A stretch of 39,892 nt of DNA from Brevundimonas vesicularis (GTDB lineage Bacteria > Pseudomonadota > Alphaproteobacteria > Caulobacterales > Caulobacteraceae). Made by a program: the position numbers and the translations under genes. Below the pieces are notes generated by a model. It made no database searches. It worked only from the letters and a program-made list of their open reading frames with translations, and was not told the DNA's origin. The stretch covers positions 1-39,892 of the forward strand of contig NZ_JACHLJ010000007.1 of the NCBI RefSeq assembly GCF_014204545.1, read 5' to 3'. Positions 16,861-24,714 of the stretch are shown here, one piece after another; the first letter of the stretch is position 1, and the number at the start of each line of letters is the position of its first letter.

Positions 16861-18150
16861 GTGGCCGACCGCCAGCCGATGCGCAACGTAACAACGGGCT
16901 TTCTCTACTTCGCCTATCTGTTCCTCGGCATGACCGTAGGCGCCTTTCTGTGGCGCGCGGGCCTAGGGATCGGCGCAGGCGTGGCCGGAACGCTCGGCGC
17001 ACTGGGCCTGTTGGGCGCCTTCCACGGCATCGTCACAGGCATCGCCGAGCGCCGCGTCCTGAAAAAGGAAATCGGCCAGGTTCGCGAGGCCCACCGCCTG
17101 CTCGCCGATGCGATGGAATCGACCCAGGGCGCCCTGACCGAACTGGCGCACGCCATCGAGACCGGCGTCCTGTCCGACACCGATGCGCTGACCGGCGAAG
17201 TCCGGATGCTGGAATCCCTGGTCCAGCAGATGAGCGAAAGCATCGACGAACGCCTGGCCGCCGCGCCGCATATCGGTGTCGAGACCTTCGAGGGCCGTCG
17301 CATGGCGCAGTCGAACGTCCTGCTGCGCACCATTCACGAGGCGCTCAGCGAAGGGCGCGTCGATCTATACCTCCAGCCGGTCGTCTCCCTGCCCCAGCGC
17401 CGGACGATCTTCTACGAGAGCTTCACCCGGCTGCGCGACTCCACCGACCGTGTCATGATGCCGGCGGAATATCTGTCTTTGGCAGAGGGCGAGGGCCTGG
17501 TGCCGGCGATCGACAATCTGCTGCTGTTCAGGTGCGCCCAGATCGTGCGGCGTCTGGCGCGTCAGGACCGCAAGGTCGGCGTCTTCTGCAACGTGGCCCT
17601 GACCTCGCTGGGCGACGAGACCTTCTTCCCGCAGTTCCTGGACTTCCTCAGCGAGAACCGCGACCTGAACCAGGCGCTGATCTTCGAACTGGGCCAGGCG
17701 ACGTTCGACGCGCGCGGCGCCATCGAGGCGCGCAACATGGCCAAGCTGGCCGACCTGGGCTTCCGCTTCTCGCTGGACAAGGTGCAGACGCTGGACCTCG
17801 ACTTCGCCGACCTGCAACGCTCGGACGTTAAGTTCATCAAGGTCGCGGCCGACCTGATGATCGAACAACTGCTGGACCTGGACGGCGGCGCACCCCTGCG
17901 CTCCATGCCCGACATCCAGGCCGCCGACTTCGCCGCCCTGACCCGCCGCTACGGCGTCGAGGTCATCGCCGAAAAGGTCGAGAACGAACGCCAGGTCGTC
18001 GATATCCTCGAACTGGACGTCGGCATGGGCCAAGGCCACCTCTTCGGCGAACCCCGCGCCATCAAGGAACAGGTTTTGGCCGAAACCGACCCCCCGGCCG
18101 AGTTCCTGCGCTCCACCCTGCGCAGCGCCGAGCAGCGCAGGCGCTACTAG
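16861..18150 (+). CDS. tipF: TipF-type EAL-domain flagellar assembly regulator
   Basis: A 429-residue protein: two membrane segments (about 11-31 and 35-58), a coiled-coil stretch (about 63-140) and a C-terminal EAL domain (about 155-410). This architecture matches Caulobacter TipF, a c-di-GMP-binding protein that positions flagellar assembly at the new pole. The EAL signature is changed to ESF (E186, FYESFTRLRD), and several catalytic residues of active phosphodiesterases are not evident, so it is probably a receptor and not an enzyme. The start is a GTG at 16861; an ATG at 16879 is an alternative, and neither has an ideal ribosome site. Confidence 0.88.
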   Translation: MADRQPMRNVTTGFLYFAYLFLGMTVGAFLWRAGLGIGAGVAGTLGALGLLGAFHGIVTGIAERRVLKKEIGQVREAHRLLADAMESTQGALTELAHAIETGVLSDTDALTGEVRMLESLVQQMSESIDERLAAAPHIGVETFEGRRMAQSNVLLRTIHEALSEGRVDLYLQPVVSLPQRRTIFYESFTRLRDSTDRVMMPAEYLSLAEGEGLVPAIDNLLLFRCAQIVRRLARQDRKVGVFCNVALTSLGDETFFPQFLDFLSENRDLNQALIFELGQATFDARGAIEARNMAKLADLGFRFSLDKVQTLDLDFADLQRSDVKFIKVAADLMIEQLLDLDGGAPLRSMPDIQAADFAALTRRYGVEVIAEKVENERQVVDILELDVGMGQGHLFGEPRAIKEQVLAETDPPAEFLRSTLRSAEQRRRY

Positions 18151-18162
18151 AGCCACTGTCCC

Positions 18163-18307
18163 GTTTCCTCCCCGCTTTGCGGGGAGGTGGCGCGGCGCCC
18201 CTTCGCGCCGCGACGGAGGGGTTCTTCCCCCACGACAGGCGCCGAGCCAATTTCAAGAACCCCTCCACCGCTTCGCGGTCCCCCTCCCCATTTCATGGGG
18301 AGGAGAC
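18163..18307 (-). repeat. Palindromic intergenic repeat, copy B (inverted relative to copy A)
   Basis: Reverse-complemented, its first 50 or so bases are nearly identical to copy A at 11425: GTCTCCTCCCCA, then GGGGACCGCGAAGCGGTGGA and GGGGTTCTT. The middle AGGCGCCGAG word is shared and the far arm ends in GGGGAGGAAAC. The two copies differ in the arm hairpins (GCTTTGC versus ATGAAAT loops) by changes that keep base pairing. It lies 12 bases after the tipF stop. Confidence 0.8.
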
Positions 18308-18342
18308 TTTCGCCTCTGCGTCGTAGCGGCTACCAAAGTCCC

Positions 18343-19212
18343 ATGACTCTCCCCCACGCCCTGCCCCACCTCGGCGCCGTCGCCGGCGATTATGACATCC
18401 TGCTCTGCGACGTCTGGGGCGTGATCCATAATGGCCGCGAAAGCTGGGCTGGCCCGTGCGAGGCGCTGACCCGGTTCAACCGCGAGGGCGGCCACGTGGT
18501 GCTGATCTCCAACTCGCCCCGCCCAGCCTCGGACGTGATCACTCAGCTGGACGGGCTGGGGGTGCCGCGCGAGGCGTGGAAGGCCTTCGTCACCTCCGGC
18601 GACGCGACCCGCGCCGAACTGGCCAGGCGCGCGCCCGGGCCCGCCTGGATCGTCGGTCCCGAACGTGACGCGCCCCTGTACACGGGCCTTGGCCTCGAGC
18701 GCGCCGCGTCGCCTGAGGACGCCGCCTTCATCTCCGTCACTGGCCCCGTGGACGACACGGTCGAGACACCCGAAGACTATCGTGAGCGGTTCGCCGTCGG
18801 CGCCGCACGCGACATCGAACTGATCTGCGCCAATCCCGACCGCGTCGTGCAGCGCGGCGACCAGCTGATCTACTGCGGCGGATCGCTGGCCGACCTCTAT
18901 GAATCGCAGGGCGGCCGGGTCGTGATGGCGGGCAAGCCCTTCGCCCCGATCTATGATCTGGCGATCAAGGAGGCGGAAGGCCTGCTGGGCCGCCCCGTCG
19001 ATCGCTCACGCATCCTGTGCATCGGCGACGGCGTCGTCACCGACGTGATGGGCGCAAACGCGCAAGGGCTGGACTGCCTGTTCATCGCCCAGGGTATCCA
19101 CGGCGACCAAGCCAAGGGCGAAGAAGGCGCGCTCGATCCGGCCCGCGCCGCAGCCCTGCTGAAGGCGGAGACGACCTATGCGCGATACGCCGCGCTCGAA
19201 CTGAACTGGTAA
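18343..19212 (+). CDS. HAD hydrolase of the TIGR01459 (NagD-like, class IIA) family
   Basis: A 289-residue cytoplasmic phosphatase-type protein. Motif I is DVWGVIHNG (nucleophile D23), motif II lies in LISNSPRP, Lys in MAGKPFAPIYDLAI, and motif III is GDGVVTDVMGAN. The class IIA cap domain lies between motifs II and III. The ATG at 18343 starts the family domain; a longer frame would run through the palindromic repeat. The physiological substrate of this alphaproteobacterial family is unknown. It is followed after 39 bases by the MaoC gene. Confidence 0.92.
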   Translation: MTLPHALPHLGAVAGDYDILLCDVWGVIHNGRESWAGPCEALTRFNREGGHVVLISNSPRPASDVITQLDGLGVPREAWKAFVTSGDATRAELARRAPGPAWIVGPERDAPLYTGLGLERAASPEDAAFISVTGPVDDTVETPEDYRERFAVGAARDIELICANPDRVVQRGDQLIYCGGSLADLYESQGGRVVMAGKPFAPIYDLAIKEAEGLLGRPVDRSRILCIGDGVVTDVMGANAQGLDCLFIAQGIHGDQAKGEEGALDPARAAALLKAETTYARYAALELNW

Positions 19213-19251
19213 GGCTCGCCATTTTGTCGCACCGCCGCTAAAGCCTCATCC

Positions 19252-19713
19252 ATGGTCGAATTGGTTCAGCAGCATCCGTCCGGTGGTTACATCCTGGACG
19301 AACTTCACGTCGGCATGGCGGCCGAGAAAATCGTCGTCGCGACGGAGGACCGCATTCGGCTGTTCGCCGAGGCGTCCGACGATTTCAACCCGGTGCATCT
19401 GGACGAGGCGTTCGCCTCCAAGACCGCCTATCGCGGCCGGATCGCCCACGGCCTGCTCAGCGCCTCGTTCGGATCGGCCGTGGTTGGCACCATCCTGCCG
19501 GGGGCGGGGTCGATCTACATTTCCCAGACCCTGGCCTTCCATCAGCCGGTGCGGATCGACGACGTCGTGCGTATCCTGATCACCGTGATCGAGGTCGAGC
19601 CCGAGAGCGCACGGGTCAAGCTCAGCTGCGAGGGCTTCGTCGGCGAGACGATGATCATGGACGGCGTCGCGGTCGTCCGCGTTCCCCGTCGTCGCAAACC
19701 GTCCCAGCGTTGA
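19252..19713 (+). CDS. MaoC family acyl dehydratase
   Basis: A 153-residue hot-dog fold protein. The R-specific enoyl-CoA hydratase signature is complete: D44 and H49 in DDFNPVHLDEAFA, and GRIAHGLLSASF. Such enzymes add water to trans-2-enoyl-CoA, linking beta-oxidation and polyhydroxyalkanoate or other acyl metabolism. A GCTAAAGC -10-like element ends only a few bases before the ATG, so the mRNA may be nearly leaderless. Its TGA overlaps the ribF start (TGATG). Confidence 0.92.
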   Translation: MVELVQQHPSGGYILDELHVGMAAEKIVVATEDRIRLFAEASDDFNPVHLDEAFASKTAYRGRIAHGLLSASFGSAVVGTILPGAGSIYISQTLAFHQPVRIDDVVRILITVIEVEPESARVKLSCEGFVGETMIMDGVAVVRVPRRRKPSQR

Positions 19714-20645
19714 TGCAAATCGTCCGCGACTGGCGCGACCTGCGGGACGCGCTGAAGGGCGCGGCGGTCGCCGTCGGCGCCTTCGACGGCGTGCATCGCG
19801 GCCATCAGGCCGTGATCACCGGCGCACGCGACGCAGCAGAACGGCTGGGCGCGCCGCTGGGCGTCGTCAGCTTCGATCCTCATCCCCGCCGCTGGTTCCA
19901 GAAGGACGCCGCGCCCTTTCGACTGATGACGGCCGACCAGATGGCCGAAGCCCTGGCGCCGCTGGGTGTGGACATCCCGTATCTTCTGCCCTTCGACGCT
20001 GAGATGGCCGGCATGACCGACGCCGCCTTCGCCGAACGGGTGCTGGCCGAGGGTCTGGGCATTCGCCACGCCGCCGTCGGGTTCGACTTCACCTTCGGCA
20101 AGGGCCGATCCGGCTCGCCCGAGGCCTTGCGCGCCTACGGCGAGCGGCTGGGCTTCACCGTCTCGGTCGCCGAACGGCTTGACGACGCGGACGGCTTGAA
20201 ACTGTCGTCCAGCGCCGTGCGCGAGGCGCTGAAGGCCGGCGACATGGCCCGCGCCGCCGCCATCCTGGGCCGCCCCTTCGCTATTCGGGGCGAGGTGATC
20301 CACGGCGACAAGCGCGGCCGCACCATCGGCGTGCCGACCGCCAACGTCGCGCTCGGCGACTACATGCGCCCCGCCTACGGCGTCTATGCGACCCGCAGCC
20401 GATTGCCGGACGGGCGGGTGGTCGACGGCGTGGCCAGCCTGGGCGTGCGTCCCATGTATGCGTTGGAGACCCCGCTGATGGAGGTCTGGCTGTTCGATTT
20501 CGACGGCGACCTCTACGGCCAGACGCTGGACACCGAACTAGTCGCCTGGCTGCGCGGCGAGGAGACCTTCGACGGTCTCGACGCCCTGAAGACCCAGATC
20601 GACGCCGACGCGGCGGCGGCGCGGGCCGTCCTCAGCCGCTCATAA
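19713..20645 (+). CDS. ribF: Bifunctional riboflavin kinase / FAD synthetase
   Basis: A 310-residue enzyme that makes FMN and then FAD. The N-terminal nucleotidyltransferase has [10 protein letters not shown] (about 22-31) and the SSSAVREAL motif. The C-terminal riboflavin kinase has [14 protein letters not shown], with DFDGDLYG near the end. The ATG at 19713 in TGATG overlaps the maoC stop. A TTG three bases earlier is also in frame but less likely. The 3' end overlaps the convergent carbonic anhydrase gene by 6 bases. Confidence 0.96.
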   Translation: MQIVRDWRDLRDALKGAAVAVGAFDGVHRGHQAVITGARDAAERLGAPLGVVSFDPHPRRWFQKDAAPFRLMTADQMAEALAPLGVDIPYLLPFDAEMAGMTDAAFAERVLAEGLGIRHAAVGFDFTFGKGRSGSPEALRAYGERLGFTVSVAERLDDADGLKLSSSAVREALKAGDMARAAAILGRPFAIRGEVIHGDKRGRTIGVPTANVALGDYMRPAYGVYATRSRLPDGRVVDGVASLGVRPMYALETPLMEVWLFDFDGDLYGQTLDTELVAWLRGEETFDGLDALKTQIDADAAAARAVLSRS

Positions 20646-21167
20646 AGGCCGAAGCTCCCCAGCGAACCGCTTCCAGTTCTGCACATAGTGTTCGGCCGAC
20701 ATTTGCAGCACGGCGATGTGCGCCGGGTCACGCTCCCGCACCACCTTGCCGGGCTGGCCCACCACCAGACTGTTGTCCGGGATGATCTTGCCCTCGGTGA
20801 GCAGCGCGTTGGCCCCGATGATGCAGTTCCGACCGATCTTGACCCCGTTCAGCACCACCGCCCCGATGCCGATCAGGCTATAGTCCCCGACCTCGCAGCC
20901 ATGCAGCATGGCCTTGTGTCCCACCGTCACGCCGCGCCCCAGCGTCAGCGGCGACCCCATGTCGGTGTGCAGCACGCTGCCGTCCTGAATGTTGCTGTCA
21001 GGCCCCACTGTGATGGGATCGTTGTCCCCGCGCAACACGGCGCCGAACCAGACACTGGCGTTGGAATGGAGAATCACATTCCCTATCACCGATGCGCTTG
21101 GCGCCACCCAGTATTCGCCCTGCGGCGGAAGCTGTGGTTTGCTGTCGCCCAAAGCGTAAATGGTCAT
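20640..21167 (-). CDS. Gamma-carbonic anhydrase family protein
   Basis: A 175-residue left-handed beta-helix protein. The three zinc histidines are H67 (SVLHTD), H84 and H89 (GHKAMLHGC), and the RGDND loop is at 46-50. Hexapeptide repeats run through residues 25-140. It belongs to the YrdA/CaiE/PaaY group, of which some members have carbonic anhydrase activity and others none shown. It is monocistronic and transcribed away from phoH, sharing a roughly 320-base upstream region with it. Confidence 0.93.
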   Translation of the reverse strand: MTIYALGDSKPQLPPQGEYWVAPSASVIGNVILHSNASVWFGAVLRGDNDPITVGPDSNIQDGSVLHTDMGSPLTLGRGVTVGHKAMLHGCEVGDYSLIGIGAVVLNGVKIGRNCIIGANALLTEGKIIPDNSLVVGQPGKVVRERDPAHIAVLQMSAEHYVQNWKRFAGELRPL

Positions 21168-21201
21168 CTGTACACCGCCTAATCTTTGAAAAACGAGGGC
21201 T

Positions 21202-21228
21202 TTAACGGATCGCTAACCACGATAGCAT
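21202..21228 (+). promoter_or_regulatory. CtrA-like box with adjacent -10, upstream of the phoH leader
   Basis: TTAA (21202-21205), seven bases, then CTAA (21213-21216) matches TTAA-N7-TTAA in 7 of 8 positions. A TAGCAT -10-like hexamer lies at 21223-21228, so the box would sit over the -35 region as in CtrA-activated promoters. A GANTC methylation site (GATTC, 21243-21247) lies just downstream. The promoter would start the structured leader before phoH. Confidence 0.4.
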
Positions 21229-21235
21229 CATTCTG

Positions 21236-21471
21236 TTGATGCGATTCGTGGGTCGCCATTTCGGCCCCGGATCCGAAACCGGATCAAGCCCGATCCGGTC
21301 ATCAGGTCGGGGCTTTCGCGTGGCGCGTTGGGATCCTGGTTCGGTTGTTCGGCGGCGGGCGCACCCCGTTGCAGACGGCCCTGCTGTCGATCCGGGCCGC
21401 TGCTCTGCAGGCCGCGACCTCTTCCTCCCCAAGACCATCCAAGGCGGCGCCCGTTCGGGTCCGCCTTTTTT
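21236..21471 (+). ncRNA. Structured leader or small RNA upstream of phoH, ending in a terminator
   Basis: About 235 bases without a credible gene but with dense pairing: CGCCA/TGGCG (21254-21258, 21321-21325), GCCCCG/CGGGGC (21264-21269, 21308-21313) and two mutually exclusive hairpins. GATCCG (21270-21275) pairs with CGGATC (21280-21285), while ACCGGATC (21278-21285) pairs with GATCCGGT (21292-21299). It ends at an intrinsic terminator. It could be a stand-alone sRNA or a switchable phoH leader. An overlapping Arg/Gly/Pro-rich frame (21239-21493) meets phoH in ATGA, but its third codon positions are not GC-rich as in real genes here. Confidence 0.45.
21441..21471 (+). terminator. Rho-independent terminator just before phoH
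   Basis: GGCGG (21443-21447) pairs with CCGCC (21461-21465), with an inner CCC/GGG pair, followed by six T (21466-21471). It ends only 18 bases before the phoH ATG, with the ribosome site TGGAGG in between, so it either ends the upstream RNA or attenuates phoH. Confidence 0.75.
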
Positions 21472-21489
21472 CATGCCCTGGAGGCGTCC

Positions 21490-22269
21490 ATGACCAAGCG
21501 TGCTGCAACCAAGCGTCAAACGCGTGAACACGGAATCCTGGATTCGCGTGATTTCATGGAGGAGTCGAAAGTTCGTCGGCTCCATGCGCCCCATAATGAA
21601 AGGTCGGGTTGGTCGCCCTATCCTTCGAACGATGACCGCGACCAGGGCTATCTGAAGACGTTGAAGCCCAAGTCCGAGGGCCAGGGCGAGTTGATGGAGG
21701 CCATCGACCACCACAACCTGGTCATGGCGCTGGGTCCCGCAGGCACCGGCAAGACCTACCTCGCCGTCGCCAAGGCGGTCGAGGCGTTGGAGGCTGGCAA
21801 GGTCGGCCGCATCGTTCTCAGCCGCCCTGCTGTCGAGGCCGGCGAATCCATCGGCTTTCTGCCCGGCGACATGGAAGACAAGCTGGCGCCCTATCTGCGC
21901 CCGCTCTACGACGCCCTGTCCGATCGTCTGTCGATGAAGCGGGTCAAGGCGCTGATGGCCGAAGGCCTGATCGAGATCGCGCCGGTCGGCTATATGCGCG
22001 GCCGCACCCTGAACAACGCCTTCATCGTCGTAGACGAGGCGCAGAACTGCACCTACGTCCAGCTGAAGATGCTGCTGACCCGCCTGGGCTGGCATTCGAC
22101 CATGGTGGTTACCGGCGACCCGCAGCAGTCGGACCTGCTGCCTGGCATCTCGGGCCTGTCGGACATCTCGGCGCGACTGGAGGCCGTACCGGACATCGCC
22201 GTGGTGCGCCTGGCCGAGCGCGACATCGTGCGTCACCCGCTGGTCGCCTCGATGATCGGCGTCCTCTAG
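21490..22269 (+). CDS. PhoH family ATPase
   Basis: A 259-residue P-loop protein of the PhoH family, related to helicase domain 1. Walker A is GPAGTGKT (82-89), Walker B is in FIVVDEAQN, and the C-terminal VTGDPQQSD motif is conserved. PhoH proteins are ATP-binding and implicated in phosphate starvation and RNA metabolism, often beside RNases. The short basic N-terminus (TKRAATKRQTREHGI) is typical of the alphaproteobacterial second-type PhoH. TGGAGG lies 6 bases upstream of the ATG at 21490. The structured RNA and terminator just upstream suggest attenuation control. Confidence 0.92.
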   Translation: MTKRAATKRQTREHGILDSRDFMEESKVRRLHAPHNERSGWSPYPSNDDRDQGYLKTLKPKSEGQGELMEAIDHHNLVMALGPAGTGKTYLAVAKAVEALEAGKVGRIVLSRPAVEAGESIGFLPGDMEDKLAPYLRPLYDALSDRLSMKRVKALMAEGLIEIAPVGYMRGRTLNNAFIVVDEAQNCTYVQLKMLLTRLGWHSTMVVTGDPQQSDLLPGISGLSDISARLEAVPDIAVVRLAERDIVRHPLVASMIGVL

Positions 22270-22279
22270 AGCCTCAATC

Positions 22280-22311
22280 CTGCAGCCGACGTTCTACGGC
22301 GTCGGCTGCAG
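22280..22311 (+). terminator. Strong hairpin after phoH
   Basis: A perfect 11-bp stem, CTGCAGCCGAC (22280-22290) with GTCGGCTGCAG (22301-22311), and a 10-base loop, 11 bases after the phoH stop. There is no T run on either strand. It is likely a terminator-like or 3'-end stabilising element. Confidence 0.5.
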
Positions 22312-22339
22312 ACCCGTTGCACCGCGAAACCAAAAGCCA

Positions 22340-22369
22340 TTGTCCCCGGGCGCACCGCACCGCTAAAGG
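22340..22369 (+). promoter_or_regulatory. Possible promoter of the polysaccharide module
   Basis: TTGTCC (22340-22345) and GCTAAAGG (22362-22369) resemble the Caulobacter housekeeping promoter (TTGAC..GCTANA), 28 bases before the ugd ATG. Spacing is slightly long. Confidence 0.35.
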
Positions 22370-22396
22370 TCGGCTCGCGGCTGATGAGGGATTTCG

Positions 22397-23719
22397 ATGC
22401 GCGTAGCGATGATTGGGACGGGCTATGTGGGCCTGGTGTCCGGCGCCTGTTTCGCCGACTTCGGCCATGTCGTCACCTGCATCGACAAGGACCCGTCCAA
22501 GATCGAGCGGTTGGAGCGGGGCGAAATCCCGATCTATGAGCCGGGGCTCGATGATCTGGTCGCCGCCAATGTGCGCGAAGGTCGACTGTTCTTCACGCTG
22601 GACGGCGCAGAGGCTATTCGCCGGGCGGACGCCGTCTTCATCGCCGTGGGCACGCCGACGCGTCGCGGCGACGGCCATGCCGACCTGTCCTACGTCCACG
22701 CCGCCGCCGAGGAGATCGCCGGTCTGATCGAAGGCTTCACGGTCGTGGTCACCAAGTCGACCGTCCCGGTCGGCACGGGCGACGAGGTCGAGGCGATTAT
22801 CCGCAAGACCAATCCGAATGCCGACTTCGCCGTCGTCTCCAACCCCGAATTCCTGCGTGAAGGCGCCGCCATCGGCGACTTCAAACGCCCGGACCGCGTC
22901 GTCATTGGCATCGACGACATGACCGGCGACGTCGGCGGCCGCGCGCAGAAGGTCATGAGCGAACTCTATCGTCCGCTGAACCTGAACGAGAGCCCACTGC
23001 TGTTCGTGGGCCGTCGCACGTCCGAGCTGATCAAATACGCCGCCAACGCCTTCCTGGCGATGAAGATCACCTTCATCAACGAGATGGCCGACCTGTGCGA
23101 AGCCGTCGGCGCCGACGTCCAGCAGGTCGCGCGCGGCATCGGCCTGGACAAGCGGATCGGCTCGAAGTTCCTGCACGCCGGCCCCGGCTATGGCGGCTCG
23201 TGCTTCCCCAAGGACACCATCGCCCTGGTCCGCACCGCCCAGCAGTATGGCGCGCCGACAAAGCTGATCGAGGCCACGGTCGAGGTCAACGACGCCCGCA
23301 AGAAAGCCATGGCCGACCGCGTCGCTGCAACCTTGGGCACCAGCGTCCAGGGCAAGACCGTCGCCCTTCTGGGTCTGACGTTCAAGCCGAACACCGACGA
23401 CATGCGTGACGCCCCGTCGCTGGACATCGCGCCTGCTTTGATCGCCGCCGGTGCGACCGTCCAGGCCTTCGATCCCGAAGGCATGCACGAGGCCGCCAAG
23501 CTGTTGCCGGACATACAGATGAAGGACAGCGCCTATGACGCCGTCGTCGGCGCCGACGCCGTCGTCCTTGTCACCGAATGGGATCAGTTCCGCGCCCTGG
23601 ATCTGGACCGCATCAAGCTGCTGATGAAACAGCCGGTCCTGGTCGATCTGCGCAACATCTATCGGCCCGAGGACATGAAGAGCCGCGGCTTCCGCTACAT
23701 GGGCATCGGGCGCGGCTGA
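22397..23719 (+). CDS. ugd: UDP-glucose 6-dehydrogenase
   Basis: A 440-residue cytoplasmic enzyme that oxidises UDP-glucose to UDP-glucuronate with two NAD+. The NAD-binding motif is GTGYVG (7-12), and the catalytic Cys269 lies in GGSCFPKDT. The C-terminal UDP-binding domain has LTFKPNTDDMRDAPS. Length and motifs match the Ugd/RkpK family. Its TGA overlaps the epimerase ATG by one base, so the two steps (oxidise, then epimerise) are co-translated. It opens a four-gene run that supplies uronic acids and exports polymer. Confidence 0.96.
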   Translation: MRVAMIGTGYVGLVSGACFADFGHVVTCIDKDPSKIERLERGEIPIYEPGLDDLVAANVREGRLFFTLDGAEAIRRADAVFIAVGTPTRRGDGHADLSYVHAAAEEIAGLIEGFTVVVTKSTVPVGTGDEVEAIIRKTNPNADFAVVSNPEFLREGAAIGDFKRPDRVVIGIDDMTGDVGGRAQKVMSELYRPLNLNESPLLFVGRRTSELIKYAANAFLAMKITFINEMADLCEAVGADVQQVARGIGLDKRIGSKFLHAGPGYGGSCFPKDTIALVRTAQQYGAPTKLIEATVEVNDARKKAMADRVAATLGTSVQGKTVALLGLTFKPNTDDMRDAPSLDIAPALIAAGATVQAFDPEGMHEAAKLLPDIQMKDSAYDAVVGADAVVLVTEWDQFRALDLDRIKLLMKQPVLVDLRNIYRPEDMKSRGFRYMGIGRG

Positions 23720-24693
23720 TGAGGTCGCCGATCCTCGTCACGGGTGCGGCCGGCTTCATCGGCATGCACGTCGCCGAGCGGTTGCTGGACCGGGGCGAGC
23801 AGGTGATCGGCGTCGATGTCTTCAACGACTACTACGATCCGCGCCTGAAGGCGGCCCGCGCCGCCCGGCTGGAAGGCCGCGACGGCTTTCGCATGGTGCG
23901 CGCCGACATCGCCGACCACGCGCAGATGCGTGCGTTGGTCGCGGACGCCGGGGTCAAGCGGATCGTCCACCTCGCGGCCCAGGCCGGGGTCCGCTACTCC
24001 CTCGAAAACCCCTTCGCCTATGAGCGTTCGAACCTGGCCGGCCATCTGTCGATGCTGGAGGCCGCGCGGCACAATGACGTGACCCACCTGGTCTATGCCT
24101 CGTCCAGTTCTGTCTATGGCGACCGGCCTCTGGAGGGTTCGGGCTTCCGAGAGGACGATCCGACCGTCCACCCGGTGTCGCTCTACGCCGCCACCAAACG
24201 GTCTTGCGAACTGATGAGCCAGAGCTACGCCAAGCTCTATGGTTTCCCGCAATCGGGCCTGCGCTTCTTCACCGTCTATGGACCCTGGGGCCGGCCCGAC
24301 ATGGCCTATTTCAGCTTCACCCAGAAGATCGTGCGCGGCGAGCCGATCGAGGTCTATGGCGAAGGCAAGATGGCGCGCGACTTCACCTATATCGACGACA
24401 TCGTCGATGGCGTGGTCGCCGTGCTCGACCGACCTCCGGTGCAGGGCGTTCACGAGGTCTACAACATCGGCGACAGCCAACCCGTCGGCCTGATGGAGAT
24501 GATCTCCACGCTGGAAACCGCGCTGGGCGTCAGCGCGAACAAGATCATGCGGCCGATGCAGCCCGGCGACGTCACCGCCACCTATGCGGACATTTCCAAG
24601 CTGAACGCCCTGTGCGGTTATCAGCCCAAGGTCCCGCTGAAGATCGGACTGGAAAAGTTCGTCACCTGGTGGCGTCAATACGAGAACGGTTGA
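23719..24693 (+). CDS. UDP-glucuronate 4-epimerase (NAD-dependent epimerase)
   Basis: A 324-residue extended SDR. The NAD motif is GAAGFIG (9-15), the catalytic Tyr156/Lys160 are in YAATK, and a serine run lies at 128-131. The NDYYDPRLK motif (36-44) and FFTVYGPWGRPDMA are characteristic of UDP-glucuronate 4-epimerases (LspL/CapI group), which make UDP-galacturonate. The ugd gene directly upstream provides the substrate, which supports the assignment. Confidence 0.92.
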   Translation: MRSPILVTGAAGFIGMHVAERLLDRGEQVIGVDVFNDYYDPRLKAARAARLEGRDGFRMVRADIADHAQMRALVADAGVKRIVHLAAQAGVRYSLENPFAYERSNLAGHLSMLEAARHNDVTHLVYASSSSVYGDRPLEGSGFREDDPTVHPVSLYAATKRSCELMSQSYAKLYGFPQSGLRFFTVYGPWGRPDMAYFSFTQKIVRGEPIEVYGEGKMARDFTYIDDIVDGVVAVLDRPPVQGVHEVYNIGDSQPVGLMEMISTLETALGVSANKIMRPMQPGDVTATYADISKLNALCGYQPKVPLKIGLEKFVTWWRQYENG

Positions 24694-24714
24694 CGCAAGA
24701 AGGCTGGGGGGCCG

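Noticed and set aside
21239..21493. An 84-codon frame upstream of phoH that meets it in an ATGA overlap
   Set aside because: Third codon positions are not GC-rich as in neighbouring genes, the product is Arg/Gly/Pro-rich, and it runs through a terminator T run. Kept only as a note to the leader RNA.
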